This document shows, in pieces, positions 9,245 through 18,432 of a stretch of 64,000 nt of DNA (positions are counted from its first letter, which is position 1; each line of letters opens with the position of its first letter). The notes below the pieces were generated by a model that saw nothing but the letters and a program-made list of their open reading frames with translations, was not told where the DNA came from and searched no databases. A program made the translations under genes and the position numbers. Origin of the DNA: DASXMT01 sp963803065 (GTDB lineage Bacteria; Actinomycetota; Acidimicrobiia; Acidimicrobiales; RAAP-2); NCBI GenBank assembly GCA_963803065.1, contig CAWDKW010000008.1, positions 261,285-325,284 on the forward strand. The letters are read 5' to 3'.

Positions 9245-9257
9245 GACCGGACCGGGC

Positions 9258-10217
9258 TCAGGCCGGGCGACCGAGCTCGGCCTCGATGCGGGCGAGCTGG
9301 TCGAGTCGCTGCTGCAGCGACGGATGCGTCGAGAACAGCGAGGCAATGCTGAGGCCGCTGCCGCCGTTCTTGTTGTTGCTGGAAATTGCCGGCGTGAAAT
9401 AGAAGGCGTTGAAGGTCTCGGCCGAGCGCAGGTCGCGGGTGGGGATCCGGGACATCTCGCCGGTCACCTTCACCAGTGCCGAGGCCAGCACCGAGGGCTG
9501 CCCGGTGAGCAGGGCGCCGGACCGGTCGGCAGCCAGCTCCCGATAGCGGGACAGGGCCCGGGTCAGCAAGAAGCTGATGGCATAGACGGCCACCGACACG
9601 AGCAGCACGATCATCTCGACCATGGCCGCGCTGTCGCCGCCCTGATTGTTGTTCCCACCCCGGTTGTTTCCCCCGAAGCCACCCATCATCCCGGTCCAGA
9701 ACATGACCCGGGTGACCAAGCCGGCCACCACGCCGAGGAAACTGGCGATGGTCATGACGGCCACGTCCCGATGGGCCACATGGGAAAGCTCGTGGGCCAG
9801 CACCGCCTCGAGCTCCGGCTCGTCCAGGCGGCGCATGAGGCCGGCGGTGGCGCACACCACTGCGTTGTTGGGGCTCCGCCCGGTCGCGAAGGCGTTGGGC
9901 ACGTCGGTGTCGGCCAGGGCCACCCGGGGCTTCTTCATGTCGGCCAGAGCGCACAGCCGGTCGATCACCCCGTGGAGCTCGGGCGCCTGCTCGGGGGTCA
10001 CGATGTGGCCGCCCATGCCGAACAGGGCGATCTTGTCGGAGAACCAGTACTGGCAGAACAGGAGGATGGCCGCGATGACGAGCACGACCACGTACGAGAT
10101 GCCCACGGCGATGAGGATGCCCACCACCGCGCCGTAGAGGAGGACCAGGAGCAGGCCGGTGGTGAACATGCGAATGTTCAGACCCCGGTCGCCCTTGATG
10201 TTGCGTGCGGTACTCAT
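9258..10217 (-). CDS. htpX: Membrane zinc metalloprotease HtpX (M48 family)
   Basis: The 319-residue protein has two N-terminal transmembrane segments (about 17-36 and 40-60), the zinc motif HELSH (near 141), and a further Glu in YRELAADR. A second hydrophobic pair surrounds a Gly/Asn-rich loop. HtpX degrades damaged membrane proteins. Its start overlaps the pspAA stop (ATGA), so protease and stress sensor are translationally coupled. Length is close to the family norm. Confidence 0.93.
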   Translation of the reverse strand: MSTARNIKGDRGLNIRMFTTGLLLVLLYGAVVGILIAVGISYVVVLVIAAILLFCQYWFSDKIALFGMGGHIVTPEQAPELHGVIDRLCALADMKKPRVALADTDVPNAFATGRSPNNAVVCATAGLMRRLDEPELEAVLAHELSHVAHRDVAVMTIASFLGVVAGLVTRVMFWTGMMGGFGGNNRGGNNNQGGDSAAMVEMIVLLVSVAVYAISFLLTRALSRYRELAADRSGALLTGQPSVLASALVKVTGEMSRIPTRDLRSAETFNAFYFTPAISSNNKNGGSGLSIASLFSTHPSLQQRLDQLARIEAELGRPA

Positions 10218-10498
10218 AGCTCTCCATCTCCTGCCGCGCCGCCGGCCAGCAATTCTTTGGTCTCGCTCAGGCTGGCGTCGACAAAGGGCAGCACCAGGTC
10301 AGACGTGGAGAACTCGTCGTCGGGCACGGCCTCGCCTACCCGTCGCACCTCAGCCACCGCCGCGCCCAGGGCGACGGCGAAGGCGGCCTCGTCGCCGGCA
10401 TCGATCGCCTTGAGGAGGGTGTCGTCCAGTCCCTCGAGCTCGGACCGGTGTTTGTCGGGGACCGAGAACTGCCCCTCGCCCAGGATGCGGACGATCAT
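10214..10498 (-). CDS. pspAA: PspA-associated protein PspAA
   Basis: The 94-residue protein beginning MIVRILGEGQF is the short PspAA partner found directly behind pspA in actinobacteria. It is acidic and has no catalytic motif. Both ends overlap neighbours by four bases (ATGA with pspA before and htpX after). A role as adaptor for PspA is inferred from this fixed gene order. Confidence 0.85.
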   Translation of the reverse strand: MIVRILGEGQFSVPDKHRSELEGLDDTLLKAIDAGDEAAFAVALGAAVAEVRRVGEAVPDDEFSTSDLVLPFVDASLSETKELLAGGAAGDGEL

Positions 10499-11298
10499 GA
10501 AGGCGGCCCATCCGTTCCGCCGGGAGTGCCGGCCGCGTCGATGACCGGTTGGGTGCCGGGCGGGGCAGCCTTGGCCGAGGGCAGCTCGGCGGCCGGGGCG
10601 CCCGCGCCCACCTCGGCCTTCAACGCGGCGAGCTCGGCATCGACAGTGGAGGTGGTCGACGCCTTGTCCAGTTGGGCCTGGATGTCGTCCACCGGCTGGG
10701 TGAGGTCGGTGAGGGCCCCCGAGGCCAGGAGCTCATCCATCGCCCCGGCCCGGGCCTGCATGCCGTCGATCTTGTCCTGGGCCCGCTGCATGGACATCCC
10801 GGCGTCGCTCATGGACTCCGAGATGCCCGAGACGGCCTCGCCGATCTTGGTCTGTGCCTCGGCCGCCGTGTAGGTGGCCTTCATCGTCTCCTTCTTCGTG
10901 CGGAAGGAGTCGACCTGGGACTGGAGCTTCTGGGCCGTGGCCACCAGCTTCACTTCCTGGCTGGCCACCTGCTCGTGCTGGCCGGAGAGGTCGGTGAGCT
11001 GCTCGGCCAGGGCGGTGCGGCGAGCCAGGGCCTCACGGGCCAGGTCCTCGTTGCCCTGCGTGAGGGCGGCCTTGGCCTGCTGCTGAAGCTTGTCGGCCTG
11101 CTGCTGGAGCTGGCCGGCCTGGAGCTCGATTCGTTTCTTCGCCGTCGTGACGTCGGCGACGCTCCTCCGGACCTTCTGCAGGCTCTCCAATTGCTTCTGG
11201 TAGGAGAGGTCGAGGGATTCCCGCGGATCCTCCGCCTTGTCCAAGAGCTTGTTGGTCTTGGCCTGCACGATGCCGGACAGACGCTTCATGACACCCAT
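10495..11298 (-). CDS. pspA: Phage-shock protein A (PspA/IM30 family)
   Basis: The 267-residue protein is almost entirely coiled coil. It begins MGVMKRLSGIVQAKTNKLLD and carries the PspA hallmark EDPRESLDLSYQKQLE near residue 22. A Gln/Lys/Ala-rich hairpin of helices follows. PspA (ESCRT-III superfamily) binds stressed membrane and limits proton leak. It is the first gene of the four-gene unit. The Ala/Pro-rich C-terminal 35 residues are probably disordered. Confidence 0.95.
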   Translation of the reverse strand: MGVMKRLSGIVQAKTNKLLDKAEDPRESLDLSYQKQLESLQKVRRSVADVTTAKKRIELQAGQLQQQADKLQQQAKAALTQGNEDLAREALARRTALAEQLTDLSGQHEQVASQEVKLVATAQKLQSQVDSFRTKKETMKATYTAAEAQTKIGEAVSGISESMSDAGMSMQRAQDKIDGMQARAGAMDELLASGALTDLTQPVDDIQAQLDKASTTSTVDAELAALKAEVGAGAPAAELPSAKAAPPGTQPVIDAAGTPGGTDGPPS

Positions 11299-11354
11299 GG
11301 TGACCGTTCCTTACCTAGTCCTTCGTTGGTGGAGCTTACGTGCTCGGCGCCCGA

Positions 11355-11360
11355 TAGCGT
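11355..11360 (+). promoter_or_regulatory. TAGCGT -10 box, leaderless-type, of mca
   Basis: TAGCGT ends 7 nt before GTG 11368. This spacing places transcription start at or next to the start codon. Confidence 0.55.
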
Positions 11361-11367
11361 GATCAGC

Positions 11368-12270
11368 GTGACCGAGCCGCTCTGCTTGATGACCGTTCAC
11401 GCCCATCCCGACGACGAGTCCTCCAAGGGCCCGGCATCGGTGGCCCGCTACCACGCTATGGGCGTGCACACCGTTCTCGTTTGCTGCACCGGAGGCGAGG
11501 AGGGCGAAATCCTGAATCCGGCCATGGACACGCCCGAGAACCGGGCCCGGATCATCGAGCTCCGCAAGGAGGAGCTGGCCAGGGCGGCGGACATCATCGG
11601 CTACGACGAGGTGGTCATGCTCGGCTACCGGGACTCGGGCATGCCCGGGACCGAGGCCAACGCCAATCCGGCCTCGTTCGCCCAGGCCCCACTGGACGAG
11701 GCCGTCGGGCGGCTGGTGGTAGCCATCCGGCGGACCCGGCCCCAGGTGATCGTGACCTACGGCGACGAACAGTCCGGCTATCCGCACCCGGACCACCTGC
11801 GCGTCCACGAGATCAGCGTGATCGCCTTCCAGGCTGCGGGCGACCCAGGCGCCTATCCGGACGCCGGACCACCCTGGGAGCCGAGCAAGCTCTACTACAC
11901 GACCTTCTCCCGGCGCCGGTTCCAGGCCGTCCACGAGAAGTTCTTGGAGCTAGGCATGGAGTCCCCCTTCGACGAGGAGTGGCGGAAGCGCTGGGAGAAG
12001 ATGCCCGAGGATCGCTTCACCACCTCCATCGATGTGACCGGATTCTCCGACGTGCGCCAGGAGGCCCTCCTGGCCCACGGGACCCAGGTCGACCCGACCT
12101 CGAAGTTCTGGTTCGGCCTCCCGCCCGAGGTCATGGCGACCATCCAGCCACACGACGACTACGAGCTGGCCAGGATCATGGTGGACGGGAAGGCCGTCGC
12201 CCCGCGGCTGCCCGAGGGTGAGATCGAGGACGACCTCTTCGCGCCCGTCGGCGCCATGAGCGACCACTAG
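11368..12270 (+). CDS. mca: Mycothiol S-conjugate amidase (Mca type)
   Basis: The 300-residue PIG-L-type zinc amidase has MTVHAHPDDESSKG near the start and HPDHLRVHE near 150, which give the zinc His/Asp set. Mca cleaves mycothiol S-conjugates into a mercapturic acid and GlcN-inositol for detoxification. HPDDESSKG and the KFWFGLP block are characteristic of Mca rather than MshB. The start is GTG 11368, with a -10 box 7 nt upstream; ATG 11389 is an alternative. It is divergent from the psp operon. Confidence 0.88.
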   Translation: MTEPLCLMTVHAHPDDESSKGPASVARYHAMGVHTVLVCCTGGEEGEILNPAMDTPENRARIIELRKEELARAADIIGYDEVVMLGYRDSGMPGTEANANPASFAQAPLDEAVGRLVVAIRRTRPQVIVTYGDEQSGYPHPDHLRVHEISVIAFQAAGDPGAYPDAGPPWEPSKLYYTTFSRRRFQAVHEKFLELGMESPFDEEWRKRWEKMPEDRFTTSIDVTGFSDVRQEALLAHGTQVDPTSKFWFGLPPEVMATIQPHDDYELARIMVDGKAVAPRLPEGEIEDDLFAPVGAMSDH

Positions 12271-12351
12271 GACCGGACCGCGAGAACCCGAGCCGTCGCT
12301 GGTTGCGGGGCCGCACGAACGGGGCCGAGAAGGACGACAGGGAGGTCAGCG

Positions 12352-12738
12352 ATGTCGAAGTGGCTCTCACCGGAGTGGTTCGACGAGACGCGTGCCATGG
12401 CCACTGACCAGCCCGACCGACCCGGTGCGACCGCCCGCATGCAGTACGAAGTCACCGGCGGACCCGAGGGTGACGTCAAGTACTACTGGGTGCTCGAGGA
12501 CGGCCATCTCCGCGAGAGCGCTCTCGGGGTCCTGGCCGATGCCGAGGTGACCCTGACCACGCAGTGGGCCGACGCCATGGCCATCCAAAAGGGTGAGCTC
12601 GATGCCAATGCCGCCTTCATGCAGGGGAAGGTGAAGGTGGCCGGGAACATGGGCAAGGTGCTGGCCTTGTTGCCGATCACCAATGCCGCCGAGTACCGCG
12701 ACCTCGAGCGACGCATCCTGGCGATCACGGAATTCTGA
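12352..12738 (+). CDS. SCP2 sterol-binding domain protein
   Basis: The 128-residue protein is a single SCP2-like fold: a long N-terminal helix, WVLEDGHLRE, TLTTQWADAMAIQKGELDAN, then the MQGKVKVAGNMGKVLALLP block that is the family's best-conserved part. It would bind a lipid or sterol in a hydrophobic tunnel. GGGAGG lies 8 nt before the start. A strong hairpin follows the gene. Confidence 0.88.
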   Translation: MSKWLSPEWFDETRAMATDQPDRPGATARMQYEVTGGPEGDVKYYWVLEDGHLRESALGVLADAEVTLTTQWADAMAIQKGELDANAAFMQGKVKVAGNMGKVLALLPITNAAEYRDLERRILAITEF

Positions 12739-12745
12739 GCCCGCC

Positions 12746-12774
12746 CTGAGGAGCAGGTCCCGACTGCTCCTCAG
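12746..12774. terminator. Bidirectional terminator hairpin
   Basis: CTGAGGAGCAG and CTGCTCCTCAG form a perfect 11-bp stem around a 7-nt loop. It lies between convergent genes and overlaps the YdjC-family stop codon by 4 bp. There is no T run, as is common at high G+C. Confidence 0.75.
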
Positions 12775-13604
12775 CTCTTGCGCATCAAGTCCCGGAGGGG
12801 CCGGTAGCCGAGCGGGATGGCCCCGGCCCGGTCGATCAGCATGTCGAGCCCCCGGTCGGCGACGAGAAGGATGTGATCGGCGACCCGCATGGGCCAGGTG
12901 TCCGACGTGGCCCTGAGCTCGTCACAGTCAACCGCCGGGCGGAAGGTGATCTCGGTGATCCCCGGCTGGAGGTTGCCCACGACGTGCTCGAAGGCCTCCC
13001 GGCCGCCGACGGTGGGCAGCGTGACGAAGTGGTCGGCGAACAAGATGTCCTCCTCGGCGGCCAGTTGCCGGAACGGGAAGCCGACGTTGGGCTCCGCCTC
13101 GGCGCCGAGGAGCCGGAGCGGGAGCGAGAAGTCGAGGGCCAGCTCCAGGTAGACGTCGAAGAACTCGGGCCGGAGGAGCAGGGCATCGAGGTGGGTGTCG
13201 AGATGGCTGACGTCGAACCCCCACAGGACGGCCCGTTCCACCTGGGCCCGGCACTCCCGGCGGACCTCGTCGAGATCGGCGTGGTCCCAGACGTCGGTCA
13301 GCGTCCGGGGGAAGCCGCCGTCGCCGTCGAGGAGCGAGGGAGCCTGGGTGATGGGCCCCCAACGGTAGAGCTCGTGCTCGGAATTGAGGGTCAGACGGAC
13401 TCCGACATCCTCGCCCCGGTACCGGGAGGCGGACTCCCGGGCCCACGGGGCGGGGACCATGAGGGAGGCGCTGGTCCCGATGCCCTCCCGGAGGGACTCG
13501 AACACGCCGACGTTGGCCGCGTGGCAAAAGCCGAGTTCGGCGCAGTTCAAGATGAGCAGTGTGGCGTCGGGGGCATACCCCAGGCGCTCGGCGACCGACG
13601 ACAT
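12771..13604 (-). CDS. ChbG/YdjC-type carbohydrate deacetylase-like protein
   Basis: The 277-residue protein starts at ATG 13604 with a TACGGT box 7 nt upstream. It has the family frame: LLILNCAELGF near residue 17 and SHLDTHLDALLLRPE near 127. In YdjC proteins the first motif is normally NADDFG, with Asp as metal ligand; here the pair is Ala-Glu. The His motif is kept. It may act on an N-acetyl sugar or polyol substrate, or have altered metal chemistry. The family call is good, the activity uncertain. Confidence 0.75.
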   Translation of the reverse strand: MSSVAERLGYAPDATLLILNCAELGFCHAANVGVFESLREGIGTSASLMVPAPWARESASRYRGEDVGVRLTLNSEHELYRWGPITQAPSLLDGDGGFPRTLTDVWDHADLDEVRRECRAQVERAVLWGFDVSHLDTHLDALLLRPEFFDVYLELALDFSLPLRLLGAEAEPNVGFPFRQLAAEEDILFADHFVTLPTVGGREAFEHVVGNLQPGITEITFRPAVDCDELRATSDTWPMRVADHILLVADRGLDMLIDRAGAIPLGYRPLRDLMRKS

Positions 13605-13630
13605 GCCCCCGACCGTAGTGCCGCAGCTGG

Positions 13631-13885
13631 TCAGGCGGCGCGACCAGCCCGATTGAGCAGGGCCCGAGCGGCGGCCACGCCCTCTCGTCCGATCGCCCGG
13701 GTGTGCTCGTCGAGTCGCCAATCCGTGCCCGGCGCCGGACGAGGCTGCCGGGCGCCGGGCCGGCCCCGCCGGCCCGATGGGCGTGAGGTGCCTGCGGGCG
13801 AGGCCGTCGATGCGGAGGCGGGGGCTTGGTCGGGCCCGGGGACCTGGTCGGTGGCTTCGATCAGTGGCAGTTGTTGTTGCTCCAT
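13631..13885 (-). CDS. Small basic protein of unknown function
   Basis: The 84-residue product starts MEQQQLPLIEATD, has a Pro/Ala/Arg-rich middle, and ends with the helix WRLDEHTRAIGREGVAAARA. I do not recognise a named family, but small actinobacterial proteins with a hydrophobic start and this kind of final helix are familiar. It is divergent from the LLM gene at 13922. No catalytic motif is visible. Confidence 0.55.
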   Translation of the reverse strand: MEQQQLPLIEATDQVPGPDQAPASASTASPAGTSRPSGRRGRPGARQPRPAPGTDWRLDEHTRAIGREGVAAARALLNRAGRAA

Positions 13886-13921
13886 GGGCCAAGCCTCGCG
13901 GAAGGGTGTATCACTAGGGCC

Positions 13922-14932
13922 GTGAGCACGACACCGACGGGTCCAGAGCCGACATCCACACCCGGATCGGGCTCGGTGGCCAGGTACGGAATCACCGTCC
14001 CCTTCGACGGGGTCCCGCTCCACGAGCACCGGGAATGGTTCGAACGGCTGGCGTCGCTCGGCTACACCGACGTGTGGACCGCCGAGACCGACGGGACCGA
14101 CGGGCTCACGCCCCTGGCGCTGGCCGCGGCGTGGACCCCCAGCCTCCGGCTCGGGGTGGCGATCATCCCCGCCTACACCCGGGGGCCGGCGCTGATGGCC
14201 CAGAGTGCGGCGTCGATGGCCGAGGCCGCACCGGGACGGTTCGTCTTCGGGCTGGGCACCTCCTCCAACGTGATCGTGGAGCGCTGGAACGACATCGAGT
14301 TCGCCGAGCCCTACAAGCGGGCCCGGGACACCCTCCGCTTCCTGCGGGCCGCTCTCGCCGGCGAGAAGGTCGACCAGGCCTACGAGACCTTCACCGTCCG
14401 CGGGTTCCGCCTGGCCCGCCCGGTCGAGAGCCCGCCGTCCCTCTTCTTGGCCGCCCTGCGGCCGGGCATGCTCCGGCTGGCCGGCAGGGAAGCCGACGGG
14501 GCCATCATCAATTGGTTGTCGGCCGACGACGTGGCCACCGTCGTTCCCCACGTGGGGGCGGGGAAGGACATCGCCGCCCGGATCTTCGTGTGCCCCTGCG
14601 AGGACACGGAGATGGCCCGGGCCGTCGGTCGGCGCATGATCGCCGCCTATCTCAACGTGGAGGTGTACGCACAGTTCCACCGCTGGCTGGGCCGGGGCGA
14701 CCAGCTGCAGCCCATGTGGTCGGCCTGGCAGGCCGGAGACCGAAAGGCCGCCCTCGCCGCCATCCCCGACGAGGTGGTCGACTCGTTGCTCGTGCACGGA
14801 TCGGGGGCCGAGTGCCGTGCCCACCTCCAGCGATACGTCGACAACGGAGTGACCATCCCGGTCATCGGGCTCATCCCCGTGGGGGTGGACCTTGCCGATG
14901 CCGTAGCCGACCTGGCGCCGCGGGGCGCATAA
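13922..14932 (+). CDS. LLM-class F420-dependent oxidoreductase
   Basis: The 336-residue protein starts at GTG 13922. It has ARYGITVPFDGVPLHEHREW, LGYTDVWTAETDG, LRLGVAIIPAYTRGP and GRFVFGLGTSSNVIVERWN, the ordered blocks of the F420-type luciferase-like barrel. It probably uses F420 for hydride transfer; the substrate is unknown. It is monocistronic, facing away from the small basic protein gene. Confidence 0.88.
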   Translation: MSTTPTGPEPTSTPGSGSVARYGITVPFDGVPLHEHREWFERLASLGYTDVWTAETDGTDGLTPLALAAAWTPSLRLGVAIIPAYTRGPALMAQSAASMAEAAPGRFVFGLGTSSNVIVERWNDIEFAEPYKRARDTLRFLRAALAGEKVDQAYETFTVRGFRLARPVESPPSLFLAALRPGMLRLAGREADGAIINWLSADDVATVVPHVGAGKDIAARIFVCPCEDTEMARAVGRRMIAAYLNVEVYAQFHRWLGRGDQLQPMWSAWQAGDRKAALAAIPDEVVDSLLVHGSGAECRAHLQRYVDNGVTIPVIGLIPVGVDLADAVADLAPRGA

Positions 14933-15078
14933 CGGTCCAGGTCCGGGGCAGTTCCCCGTTCGGGTGGCGCGCCTCGTCGGCCCGTCGGCCCGGCCGGGAG
15001 TCACGGGATGGGTCGGGCCGAGAGTGCCGCTCGGCGGTGCGACACGACAAGGGCCGCCGACGGCGCGAGGATGGGCTT

Positions 15079-16140
15079 GTGGTACATGGGCCGATACTGG
15101 CGTCGACAGCTGGGATCGTTTTCGGGATCTCTGCCGGTGCTCTGGTTTTCGTCGCCCTGGCCATCGCTCTGGCCCACAGCACGTTCAAGGTGGTCACCGA
15201 GTACGAGCGGGCCGTCTTCTTCCGGTTGGGCCGCATCCGGGAGGAGGCAAAGGGACCCGGGATCATCGTCAAGTGGCCGCTGATGGACAAGCTGGTCAAG
15301 GTGACCCTGCGGGTCGAGGTCGTGGACATCCCCAAGCAGGCGGTCATCACCGCCGACAACGTCACCGTCCAGGTGGATGCGGTCGTCTACTTCCAGGTGC
15401 TCGACCCGGTACGCGCCATCATCGGGGTGGACGACTTCCGCTTCGCCAGCCAGCGCGTGGCCATGACCGCACTGCGGTCCATCGTCGGCCGCCACCAGCT
15501 CGACAACATCCTCGCCCACCGGGACGATGTGAACGACGAGCTCAAGACGGCCATCGGGGCATCCACCCACACCTGGGGCGTCGAGGTCCGGCAAGTGGAG
15601 ATCCGGGATATCGTCCTGCCACCCGAGCTGCTGCGGGCCATGGCCCGCCAAGCCGAGGCCGAGCGGGAACGGCGGGCCAAGGTCATCGCGGCCAGCGGCG
15701 AGCTCGGAGCCAGTAGGGAGCTGGCCGAGGCAGCAGCCACGCTCTACGAATCGCCGGGAGCCATGCAGTTGCGCACGCTGCAGACGCTGGCCGAGGTGGC
15801 CGGTGAGAACAACTCGACGCTGGTGTTCCCCCTTCCGATCGAGATCCTGGCCGGCTTCGTCAACGGCACCATCGGCATGAGCTCGCCGGAAGGAGGCGCG
15901 AAGACAAGCGGAGGTGGCCCCGGCACGGTCCCGCTCTCGACCGTCATGCCGGCGCCGTCGGTGATCGGGAGCACGGGAGGAGCGACGGCCGGTGCCCGTG
16001 CGGCCGGGGCCACGAAGGCGGAGGCCGGACCCCGAGTCGAGGGGCAGGACGGCACCGGTGGCCGGGCCGACGACCAGGCCGGCACTCGGGTGGACGATCC
16101 GGACCGGCCGGGGGCCGACGGGGTGGGTCAGTCGGCGTAG
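15079..16140 (+). CDS. Slipin/stomatin-like membrane protein (SPFH family)
   Basis: The 353-residue protein begins at GTG 15079, the first in-frame start before a transmembrane segment at about 10-34. An SPFH domain follows: YERAVFFRLGRI, GPGIIVKWP, VDIPKQAVITADNVTV, then the helix RAMARQAEAERERRAKVI. Slipins form membrane scaffolds. The usual partner, a NfeD protein, is not adjacent. The final 70 residues are Gly/Ala/Thr-rich and disordered. Its 3' end overlaps purE on the other strand by 13 bp. Confidence 0.88.
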   Translation: MVHGPILASTAGIVFGISAGALVFVALAIALAHSTFKVVTEYERAVFFRLGRIREEAKGPGIIVKWPLMDKLVKVTLRVEVVDIPKQAVITADNVTVQVDAVVYFQVLDPVRAIIGVDDFRFASQRVAMTALRSIVGRHQLDNILAHRDDVNDELKTAIGASTHTWGVEVRQVEIRDIVLPPELLRAMARQAEAERERRAKVIAASGELGASRELAEAAATLYESPGAMQLRTLQTLAEVAGENNSTLVFPLPIEILAGFVNGTIGMSSPEGGAKTSGGGPGTVPLSTVMPAPSVIGSTGGATAGARAAGATKAEAGPRVEGQDGTGGRADDQAGTRVDDPDRPGADGVGQSA

Positions 16141-16619
16141 CGGGCCCGGACCTCGGCGTCCATGGTGTGCACCTGGTCGGCCAGCTCCCGTCGGAATCGG
16201 TCTTGTTCGTCCGCCAGCCGCTCGTCGGCGAGGGCGAGCATCCGCACGGCCAGCAGGGCGGCGTTCCGCGCCCCGTTGACGGCCACGGTGGCCACGGGGA
16301 CGCCCTTGGGCATCTGCACCATGGCCAGGAGGGAATCGAGGCCTCCCAGGTTGGCCAGGGCCACCGGGACGCCGATCACCGGGAGTGGGGTGGCGGCGGC
16401 CAGGACCCCGGCCAGATGGGCGGCCCCGCCTGCTGCGGCGATGAGCACCCGCACCCCCCGATCGGCCGCCGTCCGGGCGAACTCGATGGCGTCATCGGGG
16501 GTCCGATGGGCGGAGATGACCCGCACCTCGACAGGGACGCCGAACGAACGGAGGGTCTGGACCGCATCGTCCATGATCGATGCGTCGGATGAGCTTCCCA
16601 TGACGATGGCAACGGACAT
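16128..16619 (-). CDS. purE: N5-carboxyaminoimidazole ribonucleotide mutase
   Basis: The 163-residue PurE moves the carboxyl group of N5-CAIR to give CAIR in purine synthesis. Signature blocks are MGSSSDASIMDDA at the start, VRVISAHRTPDD near 37 and AAGGAAHLAGVLAA near 64. The start is placed at ATG 16619 by similarity; the upstream frame is unrelated. PurK is not nearby. Confidence 0.95.
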   Translation of the reverse strand: MSVAIVMGSSSDASIMDDAVQTLRSFGVPVEVRVISAHRTPDDAIEFARTAADRGVRVLIAAAGGAAHLAGVLAAATPLPVIGVPVALANLGGLDSLLAMVQMPKGVPVATVAVNGARNAALLAVRMLALADERLADEQDRFRRELADQVHTMDAEVRARYAD

Positions 16620-16752
16620 GCCCCGTATTGTGGCCGACCGGTCTGGCTCGTACACATTGGCGTCCCGTCCAGGCACGGCGGGACCGGACGATCGCCGCCC
16701 GGTACGGTGGCGGTGACCGATCGCACCCGTTGTCGGTCGTGGGGAGGCAGGC

Positions 16753-17658
16753 ATGAGAATCGGTGTGATGTTCGATGTGGGCCAGCCGATCGACGACGTG
16801 ATCGCACAGGTCGGTGGGCTGCGCGCCGCAGGCCTCGATTCGGCCTGGGCGTCGCAGATCTTCGGCTACGACGCCTTGACCCTGCTGGCCGTGATCGGAC
16901 GCGAAGTGCCCGACATCGAGTTGGGTACGGCCGTCGTTCCGACCTATCCCCGCAATCCGGTGATGCTGGCCGGCCAGGCCCTCACCGTCCAGGCGGCCAC
17001 CGGCGGACGCCTGACCCTCGGCATCGGGCTCTCGCACCAGGTGGTGATCGAGAACGTGTTCGGGCAGTCCTTCGAGCATCCGGCTCGCCACATGCGGGAG
17101 TACCTCTCCATCCTGATGCCCCTGCTCATGGGCGAGCAGGTCGCCTTCACCGGTGAGACGCTGCGGGCCGCCACCTTCGGCGCCCTCGAGATCGAGGCGC
17201 CCGCCCCGCCTGTCCTGGTCGCCGCGCTCGGGCCGATCATGCTGGGTCTGGCCGCCCGTCTGGCGTCAGGGACGGTCACCTGGATGACGGGGCCGTCCAC
17301 CATCGAGTCCCACGTCGTGCCCGTGATCCGGAAAGCCGCGGCCGAAGCCGGCCGGCCGGAGCCCCGGGTGGCCGTCGGCCTCCCGGTCTGTGTGACGAAC
17401 GACATCGCCGCGGCCAGGGGGAAGGCGGCCGAGCTCTTCGCCATCTACGGCGGGCTACCGTCCTACCGGGCCATGCTCGATCGGGAGGGCGCTGCCGGAC
17501 CGGCCGATGTCGCCATCGTGGGCTCCGAGGAGGAGGTGTCCGCACAGGTCCGCCGGTTGGCCGACATCGGGTCCACTGATTTCATCGGTGCGCCCTTCGG
17601 CACTGCCGGCGAGATCAGCGCTTCGGTCGAGGCGCTCGCCGGCCTGGTTGGCGCCTGA
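16753..17658 (+). CDS. LLM-class F420-dependent oxidoreductase
   Basis: The 301-residue protein starts at ATG 16753 after GGGGAGGCAG. Blocks MRIGVMFDVG, SAWASQIFGYDALTLLAVIG, IELGTAVVPTYPRNP and GRLTLGIGLSHQ match the F420-dependent LLM branch. It stands as a single gene, divergent from purE. Substrate unknown. Confidence 0.9.
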   Translation: MRIGVMFDVGQPIDDVIAQVGGLRAAGLDSAWASQIFGYDALTLLAVIGREVPDIELGTAVVPTYPRNPVMLAGQALTVQAATGGRLTLGIGLSHQVVIENVFGQSFEHPARHMREYLSILMPLLMGEQVAFTGETLRAATFGALEIEAPAPPVLVAALGPIMLGLAARLASGTVTWMTGPSTIESHVVPVIRKAAAEAGRPEPRVAVGLPVCVTNDIAAARGKAAELFAIYGGLPSYRAMLDREGAAGPADVAIVGSEEEVSAQVRRLADIGSTDFIGAPFGTAGEISASVEALAGLVGA

Positions 17659-17736
17659 GTCGGGCGTCGGCAGTCGCCGTCCGAGCTCGGGCTCCTGTTA
17701 GTCCGACCCACCCCGGGCCAGTGGGTGCCGTCGGGC

Positions 17737-18345
17737 TCAGCGGGGGATGCGGGTGTGCTTGAACTCGTTGAGCTCGGGATGGTCGACGAGGAGGGCCAGC
17801 ACCCGGTCGATGGTGTCGCGGGCCTTGGCGCCATCGCCCTCGGGCCGGGTCATCAGCCGGGCAAAGACGGCGTCGTCTCCGACGATGAACGTGGGGACGC
17901 CGAAGACGTGGTGGCTGCCCACTACCTGCTCGTGCTCGGTGCGGGCCACGGTCCTCGGCCAGCCGTCGTCCACTTCGGCCAGCACGGCGTCCACCGGGAC
18001 GCCAACCCGCTCGAGCGCCTTTGAGACGACATCCCGGTCACGGAGATCACCGCCCTCGTCGTGGCGGGCCGCGAACAGCGACCGGTGCACGGCGGCAAAG
18101 TGCTCGGGAAAGCGGTCCCTGACGACGATCCCCGCTTCGAGCGAGAGCAGGTCGGGAATGTGGCCGGGGTCCACCCAGGACGGGGTGCCACCCTCGGGCA
18201 CATGGCTCTGGTTCAAGAAGAACGGGACGAAGGTGACCTCCCATGGCGCCCCGGCGTCCAGGGCATCGAGGATGTGCTCATGGGCGTTCCTGGCAAAGGG
18301 GCACCGATAGTCCCAGGTCACTGCGAAAGAGGTCGGAATCGTCAT
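17737..18345 (-). CDS. DsbA-family thioredoxin-fold oxidoreductase
   Basis: The 202-residue cytosolic protein starts MTIPTSFAVTWDYRCPFARNA. A single Cys sits in a CPFA motif near residue 15, not the CxxC of disulfide oxidases. The thioredoxin fold with a helical insertion and GVPTFIVGDDAVF near 150 matches DsbA-family proteins of the mycothiol-linked nitroreductase/isomerase kind. No signal peptide is seen. Mycothiol genes elsewhere in the window agree with thiol-dependent chemistry, but that link is inference. Confidence 0.8.
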   Translation of the reverse strand: MTIPTSFAVTWDYRCPFARNAHEHILDALDAGAPWEVTFVPFFLNQSHVPEGGTPSWVDPGHIPDLLSLEAGIVVRDRFPEHFAAVHRSLFAARHDEGGDLRDRDVVSKALERVGVPVDAVLAEVDDGWPRTVARTEHEQVVGSHHVFGVPTFIVGDDAVFARLMTRPEGDGAKARDTIDRVLALLVDHPELNEFKHTRIPR

Positions 18346-18432
18346 ACGACGTGCAACAGCGCTCGGGCCCGAGGCATTCCGGTGAGCACCAGGATTCCGG
18401 CTCGACGGGTGACCCCGATGCCCGGTGCGGGC

